Assembly (NCBI GenBank): GCA_021521415.1
Contig: JAIQDT010007314.1
Coordinates: forward strand, 86,042-150,041
Origin: Bidens hawaiensis
Lineage: Eukaryota; Streptophyta; Magnoliopsida; Asterales; Asteraceae
DNA length: 64,000 bases
Reading direction: 5' to 3'
Below the pieces are notes generated by a model. It had not been told where the DNA came from. It ran no database searches and was given only the letters and a program-made list of their open reading frames with translations. A program made the position numbers and the translations under genes. Shown here piece after piece: positions 61,940-64,000 of the stretch (position 1 is its first letter; every line of letters starts with the position of its first letter).

Positions 61940-62315
61940 CTAGGTAAATAGTAGTGAACGAATGGGATTCCATTCGTTCACCTAGGGTGTTTATATGTCG
62001 TACACTTGGCGCAAATCTCTAGACAACGAATCAACTCATTCGTTACCCTTAATAAACAAATGACCTCTCATTCGTATGTCCATTCATTAATACAATTAAA
62101 TAATGTATCTCATACGAGAATTACGAATAACATATTATTCGTTACTCATTCGTTAAACTATTTTAACGAATCAACGCTCATTCGTTATCAGATAGCGGAA
62201 GTGAATGTGCATAGGAAAGGAATGTAATACATTCGTTGTTTTACCTTAATGAATGGGTAACCATTCATTGTTTACCTTAACGTATGGGTGCTCATTCGTT
62301 ACAACAGTGTAACGA
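61940..62315. repeat. ACGAATG/CATTCGT inverted-repeat cluster, right part
   Basis: Palindromes such as GAACGAATGGGATTCCATTCGTTC (imperfect arms, 61957-61980), ACGAATCAACTCATTCGTT near 62025, ACGAATCAACGCTCATTCGTT near 62166 and AATGAATGGGTAACCATTCATT near 62249. It continues the cluster at 57600-57925 across the solo LTR. ORF 62006-62227 arises from it. Confidence 0.75.
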
Positions 62316-62330
62316 ATTATGTATTTTAAT

Positions 62331-63103
62331 TTAAAATGGAATTTTTACCATTTAAACTCAATAAATTAACCATCAAAACCAAAGTTTTGATATTTTAACC
62401 TTAAAAGTACTTTAAAAGTTTTACCCAAAGATAAATCTTTACGTTAAAAACTCTTACATTAACAGTCTTAAATTAAAATCATGGGAAAATCTTTTTCTTT
62501 CCAATCTTTTATCCACTTAGCTCGGTAATCGAAAAAAACCAGAATAAAATCTTTTGAAATTTAAGTATTTTCAAACAAATACAAAACAAAATTTTAAAAA
62601 TAAACATAAAAGTTGAATGTAAACTACGAAAGTGGTACATATTTTTTGTGAGTTGAGTAGATAATCTTATTGATCAAGAAATTCAACCATAACAGATTTA
62701 TCTTTCGGCTTAATAATGAGTGGTGTTAAGTCAGTCATTGGTATTGTTATCCACTTAAATCGTATAAAAAATGTTTCAGGAATTTCTATGATATGTTTAA
62801 AGTTCAATCAGGGCACAAGATATCAGAAACTATCAGCCTCTAATCTTGACTCAAGCTTAATTTGATTTTTACCGTATCAGCCCAACTTGACATAACCTTG
62901 AAATCAGTTGATCAAAATATATGATTGTTAGTTTTTTGCAATCAAGAAAATAATCCTTACTACAATATATACCCCCGTTATCAAGCAATACTTCGAGTTA
63001 GTTTCCCACGGATGAGTATGCACGAATTGATCTGTATGGCTTACATATATTGTATCCCTTGTTGTCCAGTTCTTACTGGTATTAATATGCGAGCAAGGGA
63101 GGA
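62331..63103. other. AT-rich stretch, nothing identified
   Basis: No protein motif, tandem repeat or LTR end seen. An ORF from 62925 (90 codons) runs across the proposed LTR start and has no recognisable domain. Confidence 0.5.
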
Positions 63104-64000
63104 TGTCAGGACCGATATATCACTAAATCAATCTAATAACCAACAACAGAGTGTTGACAAGCTGGTTACGATGAATGCCAGCGTGAAGATCCAATGAACA
63201 TCAAAAGCGAATCAATGATAATCAAGGTGTTGCTAAAGGAGGAAAATAAAACAAACACAAGTCAATCAAAATATTTCCATTAATTTTATCTAAGAATACA
63301 ATGAAGAGATATTCCGGTTCGAGGCTACTTTCCGTACAAGATATTAGGGTTTCTAGGTGGAATGTCAGGTGTGAGGCTACTTTCCGTACAAGATAATTCC
63401 GGTTACAAGAAAGTTGCTAGCCATCAAATTACTCAATATTCGCTCAGGTGCCGTCACTCGTCTTTCATATATGTGACCTAAACTTTTCTTAAATAGGCAC
63501 ACCTGACACCTTCTAGAAACCCTAATGATTGTTACAAAACATATTCAAACGTATTCAAAAATATTACAAGTGTAAAAGGTCTTCGAGTAAGCTTTCATCC
63601 GTGTAAAGCAGACCTTGTAACCATAAGTGTGCTTGGAACAGTTCTCCGAGCAAGCTTTAATGAATATTTTCCTATGAAAATAATCTTCAAGCAGCAATAT
63701 TCATGATAATATCAAACTTAGTTCGATAATAACCTACGAGCAAGCCTGTTCTTCTTTGATCTCATTAACCTTTTGTCTTTAACCTATTTAAACAAAACTA
63801 AGTGTGCTGGTGACACTATAGCTTGGTGGAGGTTGAACCTTGCTCGTAGAAGTCCTTAGAATAATTTCATCATAACTTCCTTCAAGTGTGTTTCTGATCA
63901 ATGTTTATTGAACCTTGCTCGATCCACCAAAATACTTTGTTTCAGCTTGGTTAAGTTAAGGGTTTACTCTGAAACAAACCTTGCTCGACGGAAAAACAAC
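63104..64000 (+). repeat. Possible LTR start (partial), perhaps the Tat 3' LTR
   Basis: A purine-rich GAGCAAGGGAGGA is followed directly by TGTCAGGACC, the form expected for a polypurine tract next to a 3' LTR. It lies beyond the antisense ORF and hairpin-rich region, where the Tat 3' LTR should be. Inside are a direct repeat GAGGCTACTTTCCGTACAAG (63322-63341 and 63371-63390) and repeated CGAGCAAGC or CCTTGCTCG motifs (63590-64000). The other end is outside the window, so this cannot be confirmed. Confidence 0.35.

Larger units (their letters stand above)
1..63103 (+). mobile_element. Host Tat-lineage Ty3/gypsy element, split by nested insertions
   Basis: Outer framework of the window. Sense pol fragments occur in the normal Tat order (protease end, RT, RNase H, second RNase H, integrase) at 1-1299, 4409-5987, 6666-7043 and 24468-24749. 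An antisense extra ORF follows between about 25130 and 56672, and a hairpin-rich region follows that. At each junction the two flanks rejoin in a sensible order once the inserted element and one copy of its target-site duplication are removed. The 5' LTR and gag lie outside the window. The right limit is set at a possible polypurine tract plus LTR start (63104) and is uncertain. Extra ORFs between pol and the 3' LTR, sometimes antisense, are known in Tat elements such as Grande. The element is old and inactive: stops and frameshifts occur throughout pol. Confidence 0.68.

Overview
This window is plant nuclear heterochromatin made almost entirely of nested LTR retrotransposons. I see no cellular gene, rRNA gene or functional tRNA gene. 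The repeat families and the kinds of extra ORF resemble Asteraceae (composite) genomes as I remember them. That is an inference and was not tested by a search.

The outermost layer is one old Ty3/gypsy element of the Tat lineage that fills most of the window. Its sense-strand pol runs protease, RT, RNase H, a second RNase H and integrase. It is cut into pieces at 1-1299, 4409-5987, 6666-7043 and 24468-24749. On the opposite strand, 3' of pol, lies an extra ORF of the putative gypsy-type transposon family (Transposase_28-like). It reads from 56672 down to about 25130, has its own TATA box and short introns, and is also broken by insertions. A hypervariable, hairpin-rich 3' region (57.6-58.1 and 61.7-62.3 kb) follows, and then a possible 3' LTR start at 63104.

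Insertions, each defined by TG..CA ends and a target-site duplication (TSD): solo LTR 1300-4402; solo LTR 5988-6660; a non-autonomous element 7044-24462, whose right LTR was later hit by an intact, very young Tekay-type chromovirus 12948-22449 (gag-pol of 1546 aa on the minus strand); a Tekay-related solo LTR 25666-39229, itself split by another chromovirus-like element 26839-38649 (3.2 kb LTRs, dead pol); solo LTR 40174-42466; a Ty1/copia element 43018-55730 with an extra ORF 3' of its pol, that ORF being split by a Tekay solo LTR 50852-53189; and solo LTR 58087-61719, swollen by tandem arrays. Nesting reaches three levels in three places.

The youngest events are the intact chromovirus (6 LTR differences by eye in 2208 bp) and 26839-38649 (about 10 in 3200 bp). 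The first carries a complete gag-pol. The second has a ruined pol but fresh LTRs, so it was probably moved in trans. The older copia, non-autonomous and Tat layers are heavily mutated. All LTR coordinates were read by eye from the boundary sequences; all divergence figures are manual counts.
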